In this document: positions 8,566 to 17,033 of the stretch, one piece after another | Layout of the letters: each line of letters opens with the position of its first letter | How positions within the stretch are numbered: the stretch's first letter is position 1 | Assembly (NCBI GenBank): GCA_965660945.1 | Contig: CBFIBS010000011.1 | Span: 43,891 to 107,890 of the forward strand | Direction of reading: 5' to 3' | Length of the DNA: 64,000 bases | DNA from: UBA7985 sp002711265 | GTDB lineage: Bacteria > Pseudomonadota > Alphaproteobacteria > UBA7985 | Translations under genes and position numbers: made by a program | Notes under the pieces: model-generated | The model's input: the letters and a program-made list of their open reading frames with translations, nothing else | What the model was told of the DNA's origin: nothing | Database searches by the model: none

Positions 8566-11043
8566 ATGGCTTCTGGTATCCCAAGCACGGCCCGCGTCGT
8601 TGTCATCGGCGGAGGCGTCGTCGGCGTATCGGCCCTCTACCATCTGGCCAAAAAAGGCTGGGATGACTGCGTCCTGCTCGAGCGCACGGAGCTGACGGCC
8701 GGGTCAACCTGGCACGCTGCGGGGCTGTTGCCGCTGTTCAACGTGTCCTATTCGGTCGGCCAGCTGCACCAGTATTCGGTCGAGCTGTACCGCACCCTCG
8801 AAGACGAAACCGGGCAGGCGGTGAGCTTCCACAACACCGGTAACCTGCGCCTTGCCATGAACAAGGAGCGGATGGACGAGTACCACTGGTACCGCTGCAC
8901 CGCGGACACCATCGGCGTGGAAAGCCACATGCTGACGGTCGAGGAAATCAAGAACCTGTGGCCGCTGATCAATACCGACGGTCTGGTTGGCGCACTCTGG
9001 CACCCCTCTGATGGTCACATCGCACCGGTGGACCTCACCCAGTCGCTGGCCAAGGGCGCGCGCGCCATGGGCGGGCAGATCTTCCAGCGCACGGTCATGA
9101 CCGATATGGAGCGCACCGACGCGGGCGAGTGGGTCATCACCTACCAGTCCTACGACAACCCCGAAGAGACCGGCACCATCACCTGTGAGCACGTCATCTG
9201 TGCCACCGGCAACTACGCGCGCGAAACCGCGCTCAAGGTCGGGCTGGAAATCCCGGCCATCCCGGTTGAGCACCAGTACATTGTGACCGGTGAAGACCCG
9301 GTGCTGGTCGACTACCGCGCGCAGGGCAACAAGGAACTGCCCGTGCTGCGCCAGTCCGACAGCTCCTGGTACCTGCGCGAGGAACGCGGCGGCTGGATCC
9401 TCGGCCCCTATGAGGAGGGCGCCCCGGCGCGCTTCGCCGATGGTGTGCCGGACTGGTTCGAGAAAGACCTGTTCGAGGGCGATCTCGAGCGCCTCGTGCC
9501 CCACGTCGAAACCTGCATGGAGCGGGTGCCGTCGTTCGAAAACGGCGGTATCAAGCAGATTGTCAACGGCCCGATTTCCTACGCCCCCGACGGCAACCCC
9601 ATGGTCGGACCGGCCTTTGGCATCCCCAACATGTGGATTTCCGAAGCCCACTCCTTCGGTGTCACGGCCGCGGGCGGGGCAGGTTGGCAGCTGGCCAACT
9701 GGATCGTTGATGGCGAACCCACAGTGGACATGATCGGCGTCGATCCACGCCGTTTCGGTGTAGTCACTAAGCACTTTACCAAGCTCAAGAACGAAGAGGC
9801 CTACAGCCACGTCTTCGTCAACCACTTCCCCATGGAAGAACGCCCTGCGGGCCGTGAAGCGCGGACCGTCCCCTGTCACCAGCGTCTCAAGGACGCCGGC
9901 GCGGTCATGGGCGCGCGCTTCGGCTGGGAACGCCCGAACTGGTTCGCCCGGAACGGCGAAGAGCCAAGCGATACCTACTCCTACCGCCGCTCGAACTGGT
10001 GGGAGCCGGTCAAGCGCGAGGTCTTGGGCATGCGCGAGCGGGTCGGGCTGCTGGAGCTTTCCGGCTTCTCCAAGTTCGAGATCGAAGGCCCCGGCGCACG
10101 CGGCTTCCTCGACGGGCTGGTCGCCAACGCGATCCCGCAGAAGCAGGGCTCGGTCCGCCTCGCCCACGCCCTGAACCCCAGCGGTTCGGTGCGCTCGGAA
10201 TTCACCATCACCAAGCTCACCGACGGGCAGCTGGGTGAGCGCTTCTACGCCATCTCGGGCGGCGCGGCGCACGACTATGACCTCGACTATCTGCTCAAGT
10301 CCGCGCCCAAGGACGGCTCGGTCTACATCAACGATGTCACCACCCAGTACGGCGTGTTCGTGCTCGCCGGGCCTGACGCCCGGCGCGTGCTCGAGCAGCT
10401 CGCCGATGGCGACGTATCCAACGATGGCTTCAAGTGGCTGACGGCCAAGGAAATGACCGTTGGCTTCGCGCCCAAGGTCCGGGCGCTGCGGGTCAACTTC
10501 GTCGGCTCGCTGGGCTGGGAGCTGCACCACCCGATCGAGTACCAACTCCACCTCTACGACGCGATCATGGAAGCGGGAAAGAAGTATGACATCCAATTGG
10601 TCGGTCTGCGCGCCATGGATTCGATGCGGCTGGAGAAATCCTACCGCATGTGGGGCACCGACCTGAACGCCGAGAACTCGATCCTGCAGGCGGGCCTGAG
10701 CCCGTTCGTGCGCATGAACAAGGGCGAGTTCATCGGTCGCGATGCACTGGCGCAGGAAAGCGCCGACGGCGCCAAGCTCAGTTACGTCACCATTGAAGTC
10801 GACGCTGATGACGCGGACTGCTTCGGCAACGAGCCGATCATCATGGGCGATAAAGTCGTGGGACGCGGTACGGCCGGTGGCTTCGGCCATTACGTCAACA
10901 AGTCGCTGCTGCTGGGATACATGGATGCCGAACGGGCAGAAGTGGGGGCGTCGTGTCACATTCGAGTCCTCGACGGGCTACGTCCGGCGAAGATCATTCC
11001 GCACAGCCCGTTTGACCCTGACAACGAGCACCTGCGCGCCTGA
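8566..11043 (+). CDS. FAD-dependent dimethylglycine/sarcosine dehydrogenase-like protein with GcvT domain
   Basis: 825 residues. N-terminal DAO-type FAD domain with the dinucleotide motif VVVIGGGVVG (residues 11-20) and ELTAGSTWHAAGLL, where H50 is the residue that carries covalent FAD in dimethylglycine dehydrogenase. A middle FAO_M-type linker and a C-terminal aminomethyltransferase (GcvT) domain pair follow (LRVNFVGSLGWELHHP, GLRAMDSMRLEKSYRMWGTDL near 685-705). Family members oxidatively demethylate N-methylated amines and pass the C1 unit to tetrahydrofolate, or release formaldehyde. Good ribosome site AAAGGTG before ATG 8566. The frmA-fghA pair at 26564 would handle formaldehyde. The true substrate (dimethylglycine, sarcosine or another methylamine) is not decided by the sequence. 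Confidence 0.88.
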   Translation: MASGIPSTARVVVIGGGVVGVSALYHLAKKGWDDCVLLERTELTAGSTWHAAGLLPLFNVSYSVGQLHQYSVELYRTLEDETGQAVSFHNTGNLRLAMNKERMDEYHWYRCTADTIGVESHMLTVEEIKNLWPLINTDGLVGALWHPSDGHIAPVDLTQSLAKGARAMGGQIFQRTVMTDMERTDAGEWVITYQSYDNPEETGTITCEHVICATGNYARETALKVGLEIPAIPVEHQYIVTGEDPVLVDYRAQGNKELPVLRQSDSSWYLREERGGWILGPYEEGAPARFADGVPDWFEKDLFEGDLERLVPHVETCMERVPSFENGGIKQIVNGPISYAPDGNPMVGPAFGIPNMWISEAHSFGVTAAGGAGWQLANWIVDGEPTVDMIGVDPRRFGVVTKHFTKLKNEEAYSHVFVNHFPMEERPAGREARTVPCHQRLKDAGAVMGARFGWERPNWFARNGEEPSDTYSYRRSNWWEPVKREVLGMRERVGLLELSGFSKFEIEGPGARGFLDGLVANAIPQKQGSVRLAHALNPSGSVRSEFTITKLTDGQLGERFYAISGGAAHDYDLDYLLKSAPKDGSVYINDVTTQYGVFVLAGPDARRVLEQLADGDVSNDGFKWLTAKEMTVGFAPKVRALRVNFVGSLGWELHHPIEYQLHLYDAIMEAGKKYDIQLVGLRAMDSMRLEKSYRMWGTDLNAENSILQAGLSPFVRMNKGEFIGRDALAQESADGAKLSYVTIEVDADDADCFGNEPIIMGDKVVGRGTAGGFGHYVNKSLLLGYMDAERAEVGASCHIRVLDGLRPAKIIPHSPFDPDNEHLRA

Positions 11044-11168
11044 TTTTTGCCAAAGGCACCCGACTGACCCCAATTCAGCCCGGTTTTCCAGTTAGGGAAA
11101 AAAAGGGGCTTGGCATGGTTCCCCGGGAACGGGACAATGCTGGGGTTTATCGGGTGCAGGAGCCGTGT

Positions 11169-12143
11169 GTGAATATTCTTAACGCGTTGCAGAACTGTGG
11201 TTTTTTTCGCTTCCGGCACTCTGCCATTGCGGCAAAGGTCCCGGCGAAGTTTGCCCGTATCACTGCCGGTGCCGGTGCCGGTGCCTGTCTCGGTCTGGCA
11301 ACGCTCGCCATGGCGCTCAGCGTTCCCGCCAGTGCGCAGACCGTGACCTTGCGGGATCCGGCCTTTGACCTCAGTCCGGTTCCCGGCAACAACAGCGCGC
11401 CCTGGGTGCCAGGGTTCCTGCGGGACCGGCCTCTGGGCCTTGTAGTCGGTATCCAGCCGAGCTTCGAGGGCTCGGGGGACTTGGTTCCCACTTACGGTCT
11501 GGCATCGGACTACAGCAACGCCTTCAGTGCGCGCTCGCCGCTGCAGACCATGGGCTCGATCGACATACCGCTGCTGGATATGCCGATGCTGAAGATGGGT
11601 ATTGCCGGCAATCTGCTCCCTGAAATCAAGTCTGAAGGGCCGCGCGAGGGCCTCGACCGCCTGCTCCCGTCCATCACGGCCGGTGCCTGGGGCAGCGCCG
11701 GGGTCGAAACCCTGTCCGTCGATGTGAAGGTGCTGGGGCAGGTCTGGGCGCCCGAGCTGTTCGAGAACCCGCGTGAGGGCTACGAGGCGCAGTTCGGTAT
11801 GACGTTTTACACGCCGCTGGGTCGTCTGGGCGGGGGGCGCAACGTGGATCTCGCCGTACGGGCAGACGTGACCATGGCCGATGACGCCTACATGAACCAA
11901 CATTTCGGGATTTCGGCGAGCGAGGCTGCGGCCTCGGGTCTGGACGCCTTCACCGCGTCGGCGGGGCTGAAATCCATGGGCGTTGCCGCCGGACTGGTGC
12001 TGCCGCTGAGCCGCAATTTCGAGCTTCAGGGCAAGGTCGGGGTGACCCAGTTGCTGCAGGACGCGGCGGCTTCTCCGTGGGTCGTTGAACGCGGTGAGTC
12101 CACCGATCTCAACGGAAACATCGGCTTCGCTTTCAGATTCTGA
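11169..12143 (+). CDS. MipA/OmpV family outer-membrane protein
   Basis: 324 residues from GTG 11169, which has AGGAG six bases upstream (an in-frame GTG/ATG further up would add 18). A signal peptide with hydrophobic core ACLGLATLAMALSVPASAQ ends near residue 58. The mature part has alternating strands (GLVVGIQPSFEGSGD..., LEQUIVALENT motifs such as FGISASEAAASGL and ASAGLKSMGVAAGLVLPLS) and ends in GFAFRF, a terminal phenylalanine as required for BAM insertion. FGI(S/T)..EA..SGL is the MipA/OmpV signature I recognise. Such proteins are porin-like or scaffold murein enzymes. The signal peptide contains a TGCCGG tandem repeat (11264-11285). It lies where nuoF would be expected, upstream of nuoG. 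Confidence 0.75.
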   Translation: MNILNALQNCGFFRFRHSAIAAKVPAKFARITAGAGAGACLGLATLAMALSVPASAQTVTLRDPAFDLSPVPGNNSAPWVPGFLRDRPLGLVVGIQPSFEGSGDLVPTYGLASDYSNAFSARSPLQTMGSIDIPLLDMPMLKMGIAGNLLPEIKSEGPREGLDRLLPSITAGAWGSAGVETLSVDVKVLGQVWAPELFENPREGYEAQFGMTFYTPLGRLGGGRNVDLAVRADVTMADDAYMNQHFGISASEAAASGLDAFTASAGLKSMGVAAGLVLPLSRNFELQGKVGVTQLLQDAAASPWVVERGESTDLNGNIGFAFRF

Positions 12144-12297
12144 CTGCAAAGGCAATGCCTCAGGCGTAAAACTGCCGTGCACGCAGGGGGCGCTGCTGTG
12201 ACAAACTAAGGCTTGAGATTTGACCCTGCGGGGTGTTTTTTACGGCCAAAGTATGCGGGGGAGAGTCTGTCCCGCTTCACCACAGTCGAGTGTCGTC

Positions 12298-14376
12298 ATG
12301 CCCAAAGCCATCGTGGACGGTGTTGAAGTCGAATTCGAACACGGGATGAGCGTTCTTCAGGTCGCGGAACTCGCCGGGGCTGAGATCCCCCGGTTCTGCT
12401 ACCACGACCGTCTTTCGGTAGCCGGCAACTGCCGCATGTGTCTGGTCGAAGTCGAAGACCAGCGCGGCCGTGCACCCAAGCCCGCCGCCTCCTGTGCGCT
12501 GCCGTGCAGCGACGGCCTCATGGTCCACACCCGCACCGACAAGGTGAAGAAGGCGCGCGAAGGTGTGATGGAGTTCCTGCTCCTCAACCACCCGCTGGAC
12601 TGCCCGATTTGCGATCAGGGTGGCGAGTGCGACCTGCAGGATCAGGCGCAGGCCTTTGGCCGCGACGGTTCCCGCTTTGCCGAGAACAAGCGCGCGGTCG
12701 AAGAAAAGTATATGGGACCGCTGATCAAGACGATCATGACCCGCTGCATCCAGTGCACCCGTTGTGTACGGTTCGCCACCGAAGTGGCGGGAACCGAGGA
12801 CATTGGCCTGCTCAACCGGGGTGAGCATGCGGAAATCTCGACCATCGAGCGGGCGGTGCAGTCGGAGATGTCGGGCAACCTCGTGGATATCTGCCCCGTT
12901 GGTGCCCTGACCTCCAAGCCCTATGCCTTTACCGCGCGTCCTTGGGAGCTGCGCAAGACCTCTTCGATCGACGCCATGGACGCCGTGGGTGCCAGCATCC
13001 GCATCGATGCGCGCGGGCGCTCGGTGCTGCGGGTGCTGCCGCGCCTGCACGAGGACGTCAACGAAGAGTGGATCGCGGACAAGTCCCGCCACGCCATCGA
13101 CGGCCTGAGCCGGCAGCGCCTCGACCAGCCCTACGTGCGCAGCAACGGCCGACTGCGCCCGGCCAGCTGGGACGACGCCTTCGCCGCCATCGCCGCGAAG
13201 TTCAAGGAAACCGCCGCAGACCGGATCGCCGCCATCGCCGGCGACCAGTGCGACGCGGAAAGCATGTTCGCGCTCAAGTCGCTGATGGACGCCAAGGGGG
13301 TCAAGAACCTCGACTGTCGCCAGGACGGCGCAGCGCTGGCGACCGGCGGCAACGCCTCGGGCTGGCGCTTCAACACCACCATCGCCGGGCTGGAAGAGGC
13401 AGACGCGATTCTGCTGATCGGCTCTAACCCCCGCTGGGAAGCGCCGCTGATCAATGCGCGCATCCGCAAGCGGTTCCTGACCGGTGAACTGCAGGTCTTC
13501 GGCGTGGGTGCGCCTCACGACCTGAGCTACCAGACCGACTGGGTCGGCGCCGGTCCGCAAACCCTGAGCGAGATCCTCGCAGGCAAGGGTGTGGCGGCCA
13601 AGGCACTGAAGGCGGCCAGCAAGCCCGTCATTATCGTCGGGCAGGGTGCACTGAGCCGCGAAGACGGCGCGGCCGTGCTCAACCTCGCCGGTCAGATCGC
13701 CGAGAAATTTGGTGCCATCCAGGACGACTTCAACGGCTTCAACGTGCTCCACACCGCTGCGGCGCGGGTCGCAGGCCTCGACATGGGCTTCCTGCCCGGC
13801 GAAGGCGGTCGCGATATGGCCGGCATCCTTGCCGGGGCGCAGGCGGGCGAGATCGACATGGTCTACCTGCTCGGCGCAGACGAGTTTGATACCGAGGCGC
13901 TGCGCGAAACCTTTGTGGTCTACCAGGGCCACCACGGCGATGCCGGGGCTTCGGTCGCTGACGTGATCCTGCCCGGCTCGGCCTACACCGAGAAAAATGG
14001 CCTCTACGTCAACACCGAGGGTCGCGTACAGACCACGCGGCTGGCGACCTTCGCCCCCGGTGATGCCCGCGAAGACTGGACCATCCTGCGCGCGCTGTCA
14101 GGCGCGCTCGGCCAACCGCTGGGCTTCGATGACCTCGAGGGCCTGCGCCAGAGCCTGATCCAGGCGGTGCCGCACATGGGCGGGATCGACCAGATCGCGC
14201 CCGTGGAATGGGCGCTGCCGGGCACGGCGGGAGAGCTTTCCGACGCCCCCTTCGAGGCTGTCGTCGGCAACTACTACATGACCTGTCCGATTTCACGGAC
14301 ATCCCAGACCATGGCCGAGTGTACCGAGGTTTACCTCGCCGGTTCGCTCGATCAGGCGCGTGAAGCGGCGGAGTAA
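12298..14376 (+). CDS. nuoG: NADH-quinone oxidoreductase subunit G
   Basis: Large iron-sulfur subunit of the complex I peripheral arm. 692 residues. N-terminal 2Fe-2S domain (IPRFCYHDRLSVAGNCRMC), then HPLDCPICDQGGECDLQD (His/Cys-ligated cluster) near residue 102-115, then a 4Fe-4S pair with CIQCTRC.. and DICPVGALTS, then a molybdopterin-oxidoreductase-like C-terminal half without a cofactor. ATG 12298 is the family start. In most alphaproteobacteria nuoF lies immediately upstream; here a MipA-like gene does, so nuoA-F must lie elsewhere. Followed seven bases later by nuoH. Confidence 0.96.
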   Translation: MPKAIVDGVEVEFEHGMSVLQVAELAGAEIPRFCYHDRLSVAGNCRMCLVEVEDQRGRAPKPAASCALPCSDGLMVHTRTDKVKKAREGVMEFLLLNHPLDCPICDQGGECDLQDQAQAFGRDGSRFAENKRAVEEKYMGPLIKTIMTRCIQCTRCVRFATEVAGTEDIGLLNRGEHAEISTIERAVQSEMSGNLVDICPVGALTSKPYAFTARPWELRKTSSIDAMDAVGASIRIDARGRSVLRVLPRLHEDVNEEWIADKSRHAIDGLSRQRLDQPYVRSNGRLRPASWDDAFAAIAAKFKETAADRIAAIAGDQCDAESMFALKSLMDAKGVKNLDCRQDGAALATGGNASGWRFNTTIAGLEEADAILLIGSNPRWEAPLINARIRKRFLTGELQVFGVGAPHDLSYQTDWVGAGPQTLSEILAGKGVAAKALKAASKPVIIVGQGALSREDGAAVLNLAGQIAEKFGAIQDDFNGFNVLHTAAARVAGLDMGFLPGEGGRDMAGILAGAQAGEIDMVYLLGADEFDTEALRETFVVYQGHHGDAGASVADVILPGSAYTEKNGLYVNTEGRVQTTRLATFAPGDAREDWTILRALSGALGQPLGFDDLEGLRQSLIQAVPHMGGIDQIAPVEWALPGTAGELSDAPFEAVVGNYYMTCPISRTSQTMAECTEVYLAGSLDQAREAAE

Positions 14377-14382
14377 GTCAGC

Positions 14383-15396
14383 ATGATCATGGACCTTCTG
14401 CTCAACACCGTCTGGCCGGCGGTCAAGATCCTGCTCACCATCCTCGTGGTGGTGGTTCCGGTGATCCTGGGCGTGGCTTACATGACCCTCGCCGAGCGCA
14501 AGGTCATCGCCGCCGCGCAGTTCCGCCACGGGCCGAACGTGGTCGGGCCGTTTGGGGTGCTGCAGCCCTGGGCCGACGCGCTCAAGCTGATGTTCAAGGA
14601 AGTGATCCTGCCCGCCGGGGCGAACAAGGTCGTGTTCTTCCTCGCGCCCATGCTGACCTTCGCGCTGGCCATGCTGGCCTGGGCGGTGATCCCGATTACC
14701 GAGAATTTCGCCATCGCGGATATCAATCTCGGCCTGCTGTACCTGTTCGCGATTTCCTCGCTGGGGGTCTACGGCATCATCATGTCCGGCTGGGCCTCGA
14801 ACTCGAAGTACCCTTTCCTCGGCGCGCTGCGCTCGGCGGCGCAGATGGTCTCCTACGAGGTTTCCATGGGCCTGATCATCATCACCGTGGTGATCACGGT
14901 CGGCGCAGGTGGCTTCAACCTCGGCAACATTGTCGAGGCGCAGAAGGGGCTTTGGTTCGCCATCCCGCACTTCCCGATGTTCGTGGTGTTCTTCATCTCG
15001 GCGCTGGCCGAGACCAACCGTGCGCCCTTTGACCTGCCCGAAGGCGAGTCCGAGTTGGTCGCCGGTTACTTCCTCGAGTACTCGTCGATGCAGTTCGCGC
15101 TGTTCTTCCTCGGTGAATACGCCAACATCCTGCTGATGTCGGCCATGACCGTGGTGCTGTTCCTCGGTGGCTACCTGTCGCCCTTCGGCTTCTGGTTCTT
15201 CGACGATGTCTGGATGCAGCCGATCTGGTTCGTGCTCAAGACCTCGCTGATCGCCTTTGTCTTCCTCTGGGTTCGCGCGACCGTCCCACGCTACCGCTAC
15301 GACCAACTGATGCGTCTGGGCTGGAAAGTGTTCCTGCCGCTGTCGCTGTTCTGGGTCGTTCTCACCGCCGGCGTCATCGTCGGCTTCGGCCTCTAA
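14383..15396 (+). CDS. nuoH: NADH-quinone oxidoreductase subunit H
   Basis: 337-residue membrane subunit at the join of the peripheral and membrane arms, forming much of the quinone chamber. Landmarks: YMTLAERKVIAAAQFRHGPN near residue 33, GVLQPWADALKLMFKE, SNSKYPFLGALRSAAQMVSYE near 143, ETNRAPFDLPEGESELVAGY near 213 and the terminal RATVPRYRYDQLMRLGWK. Eight predicted membrane helices. Begins seven bases after nuoG. Confidence 0.97.
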   Translation: MIMDLLLNTVWPAVKILLTILVVVVPVILGVAYMTLAERKVIAAAQFRHGPNVVGPFGVLQPWADALKLMFKEVILPAGANKVVFFLAPMLTFALAMLAWAVIPITENFAIADINLGLLYLFAISSLGVYGIIMSGWASNSKYPFLGALRSAAQMVSYEVSMGLIIITVVITVGAGGFNLGNIVEAQKGLWFAIPHFPMFVVFFISALAETNRAPFDLPEGESELVAGYFLEYSSMQFALFFLGEYANILLMSAMTVVLFLGGYLSPFGFWFFDDVWMQPIWFVLKTSLIAFVFLWVRATVPRYRYDQLMRLGWKVFLPLSLFWVVLTAGVIVGFGL

Positions 15397-15414
15397 TCGA
15401 AAAGGCGCTGGTTC

Positions 15415-15906
15415 ATGTCAGTCCTCTTCCGTTCCATCCGTAGCCTGCTGTTGCTCGAGCTTGTCCGGGGCATGGCCCTGACGCTGTGGACCATGTTCAC
15501 CGGACGCCGGGTCACGGTGAACTATCCTTACGAGAAGGGCGTGCTGAGCCCGCGCTTCCGCGGGGAACACGCGCTGCGCCGCTATCCGACCGGTGAAGAG
15601 CGCTGCATCGCCTGCAAGCTGTGTGAAGCCATCTGCCCAGCGCAGGCCATCACCATCGAGGCCGAGCCGCGCGAAGACGGCTCCCGCCGTACCACCCGCT
15701 ACGACATCGACATGACCAAGTGCATCTACTGTGGCTATTGCCAGGAAGCCTGCCCGGTCGATGCCATCGTGCAGGGGCCCAACTACGAATTCTCCACCGA
15801 GACCCGGGCGGAGCTCTATTACAACAAGGACAAGCTGCTCGATAACGGCGACCGGTGGGAGCACCTCATCGCCGCCAACATCGCGCAGGATGCCGCCTAC
15901 CGCTAA
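15415..15906 (+). CDS. nuoI: NADH-quinone oxidoreductase subunit I
   Basis: 163 residues, ferredoxin-like subunit carrying clusters N6a and N6b. The two motifs CIACKLCEAICPAQAI and CIYCGYCQEACPVDAI contain all eight cysteine ligands. The N-terminal amphipathic helix and TVNYPYEKGVLSPRFRGEHALRRY are typical of alphaproteobacterial and mitochondrial (TYKY) forms. Between nuoH and nuoJ in the usual order. Confidence 0.97.
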   Translation: MSVLFRSIRSLLLLELVRGMALTLWTMFTGRRVTVNYPYEKGVLSPRFRGEHALRRYPTGEERCIACKLCEAICPAQAITIEAEPREDGSRRTTRYDIDMTKCIYCGYCQEACPVDAIVQGPNYEFSTETRAELYYNKDKLLDNGDRWEHLIAANIAQDAAYR

Positions 15907-15984
15907 GCGGGCGGCAGTCGACCGGACCAAGACGAACGACCTGATCTGACCCTCCAACGTCTGGCTGCAGGAATGTAAAGAATT

Positions 15985-16602
15985 ATGGCAGAGATCATCA
16001 CGGGCCTGGCCTTCTACCTCTTCGCGGCGGCGACCATCGCCTCCGCGCTGATGGTTGTCACCTCCCGCAACGCCGTGCACTCGGTGCTCTTCCTCATCCT
16101 TGCCTTCTTCTCGGCCTCGGCGCTGTTCGTGCTGCGCGGGGCGGAGTTCGTGGCGATGATCCTGGTCATCGTCTACGTCGGCGCGGTCGCGGTGCTTTTC
16201 CTGTTCGTGGTGATGATGCTGCACGTGGGTGAAAACCGGCTGTTCCAGGGCGTGAAACGCTTTGGCGTGGTCGGGGTGCTGGTCGGGCTGGCGGTGCTGG
16301 CCGAGCTGGTGCTGGTTGTCACCACGCGCGCCTTCCGCCCGGAAAACCCGGCCCCTGCGACTAATCCGCAGCCCGAGGGCGTGAACGTCACCGAGGCGCT
16401 GGGGCAAATCCTCTACACCGATTACTTCCTGCTGTTCCAGATGTCGGGTCTGGTGCTGCTGGTCGCCATGATCGGCGCCATCACCCTGACCCTGCGCAGC
16501 CGCGACGGGGTCAAGCGCCAGTCCATCCCGCAACAGATCGAGCGCAGCCGCGAAGAAGCCGTGGCCCTGCGCAAGGTTGAATCGGGCAAGGGCATCGGCT
16601 GA
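15985..16602 (+). CDS. nuoJ: NADH-quinone oxidoreductase subunit J
   Basis: 205-residue membrane subunit with five helices. The conserved third helix reads AEFVAMILVIVYVGAVAVLFLFVVMM. The charged C-terminal tail ends QIERSREEAVALRKVESGKGIG. Separated from nuoI by 78 bp and from nuoK by 113 bp, larger gaps than elsewhere in the cluster; the second gap contains a GACT/GACA tetranucleotide repeat. Confidence 0.95.
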   Translation: MAEIITGLAFYLFAAATIASALMVVTSRNAVHSVLFLILAFFSASALFVLRGAEFVAMILVIVYVGAVAVLFLFVVMMLHVGENRLFQGVKRFGVVGVLVGLAVLAELVLVVTTRAFRPENPAPATNPQPEGVNVTEALGQILYTDYFLLFQMSGLVLLVAMIGAITLTLRSRDGVKRQSIPQQIERSREEAVALRKVESGKGIG

Positions 16603-16625
16603 GGCACCCGCCAGACGGCACAAAA

Positions 16626-16648
16626 CGACTGACTGACAGACTGACGAC
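16626..16648. repeat. GACT/GACA tetranucleotide repeat between nuoJ and nuoK
   Basis: Five near-identical tetramers (GACT GACT GACA GACT GACG) lie in the 113 bp spacer. One of several short tandem arrays at gene junctions in the window. Confidence 0.7.
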
Positions 16649-16715
16649 AAACACCGCGCGTCTGCCCCAACCGGAAAACGGGGCCAGCCCGCGCCACGGA
16701 GATGAGACGAAAACA

Positions 16716-17024
16716 ATGGCTATCACGCTCGAACACTATCTGGTCGTGGCAGCGCTGCTGCTGACCATCGGCCTGTTCGGCATTCTGCTCAACCGGCGGA
16801 ACGTCATCATCATCCTGATGTCCGTCGAACTGATCCTGCTGTCGGTCAACGTCAACCTGATCGCCTTTTCCACCGAACTGGGCGACCTGACCGGACAGAT
16901 TTTTGCGCTGCTGATCCTGACTGTCGCTGCGGCCGAGGCCGCCATCGGGCTCGCGATCCTCGTGGTGTTCTTCCGAAACCGGGGGAACATCGAGATCGAA
17001 GACATCAACTCGATGAAGGGGTAG
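16716..17024 (+). CDS. nuoK: NADH-quinone oxidoreductase subunit K
   Basis: 102 residues, three helices, the family length. GLFGILLNRRNVIIILMSVELILLSVN contains the conserved membrane glutamate in the second helix, and AAAEAAIGLAILVVFFRN the one in the third. ATG 16716 and stop ten bases before the nuoL GTG. Confidence 0.96.
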   Translation: MAITLEHYLVVAALLLTIGLFGILLNRRNVIIILMSVELILLSVNVNLIAFSTELGDLTGQIFALLILTVAAAEAAIGLAILVVFFRNRGNIEIEDINSMKG

Positions 17025-17033
17025 GGCTCAGCC

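Noticed and set aside
8704..10959. A 751-codon open frame on the minus strand
   Set aside because: It lies wholly antisense to the flavoprotein gene at 8566, whose motifs are unmistakable. In GC-rich DNA such frames are common; its translation has no recognisable motif.
12220..12260. Terminator between the MipA-like gene and nuoG
   Set aside because: CCC-TGC-GGGG followed by GTTTTTT exists, but the stem is only three to four pairs, too weak to call.
12277..13935. A 552-codon minus-strand frame antisense to nuoG
   Set aside because: nuoG carries all iron-sulfur motifs on the plus strand; the antisense translation has none.
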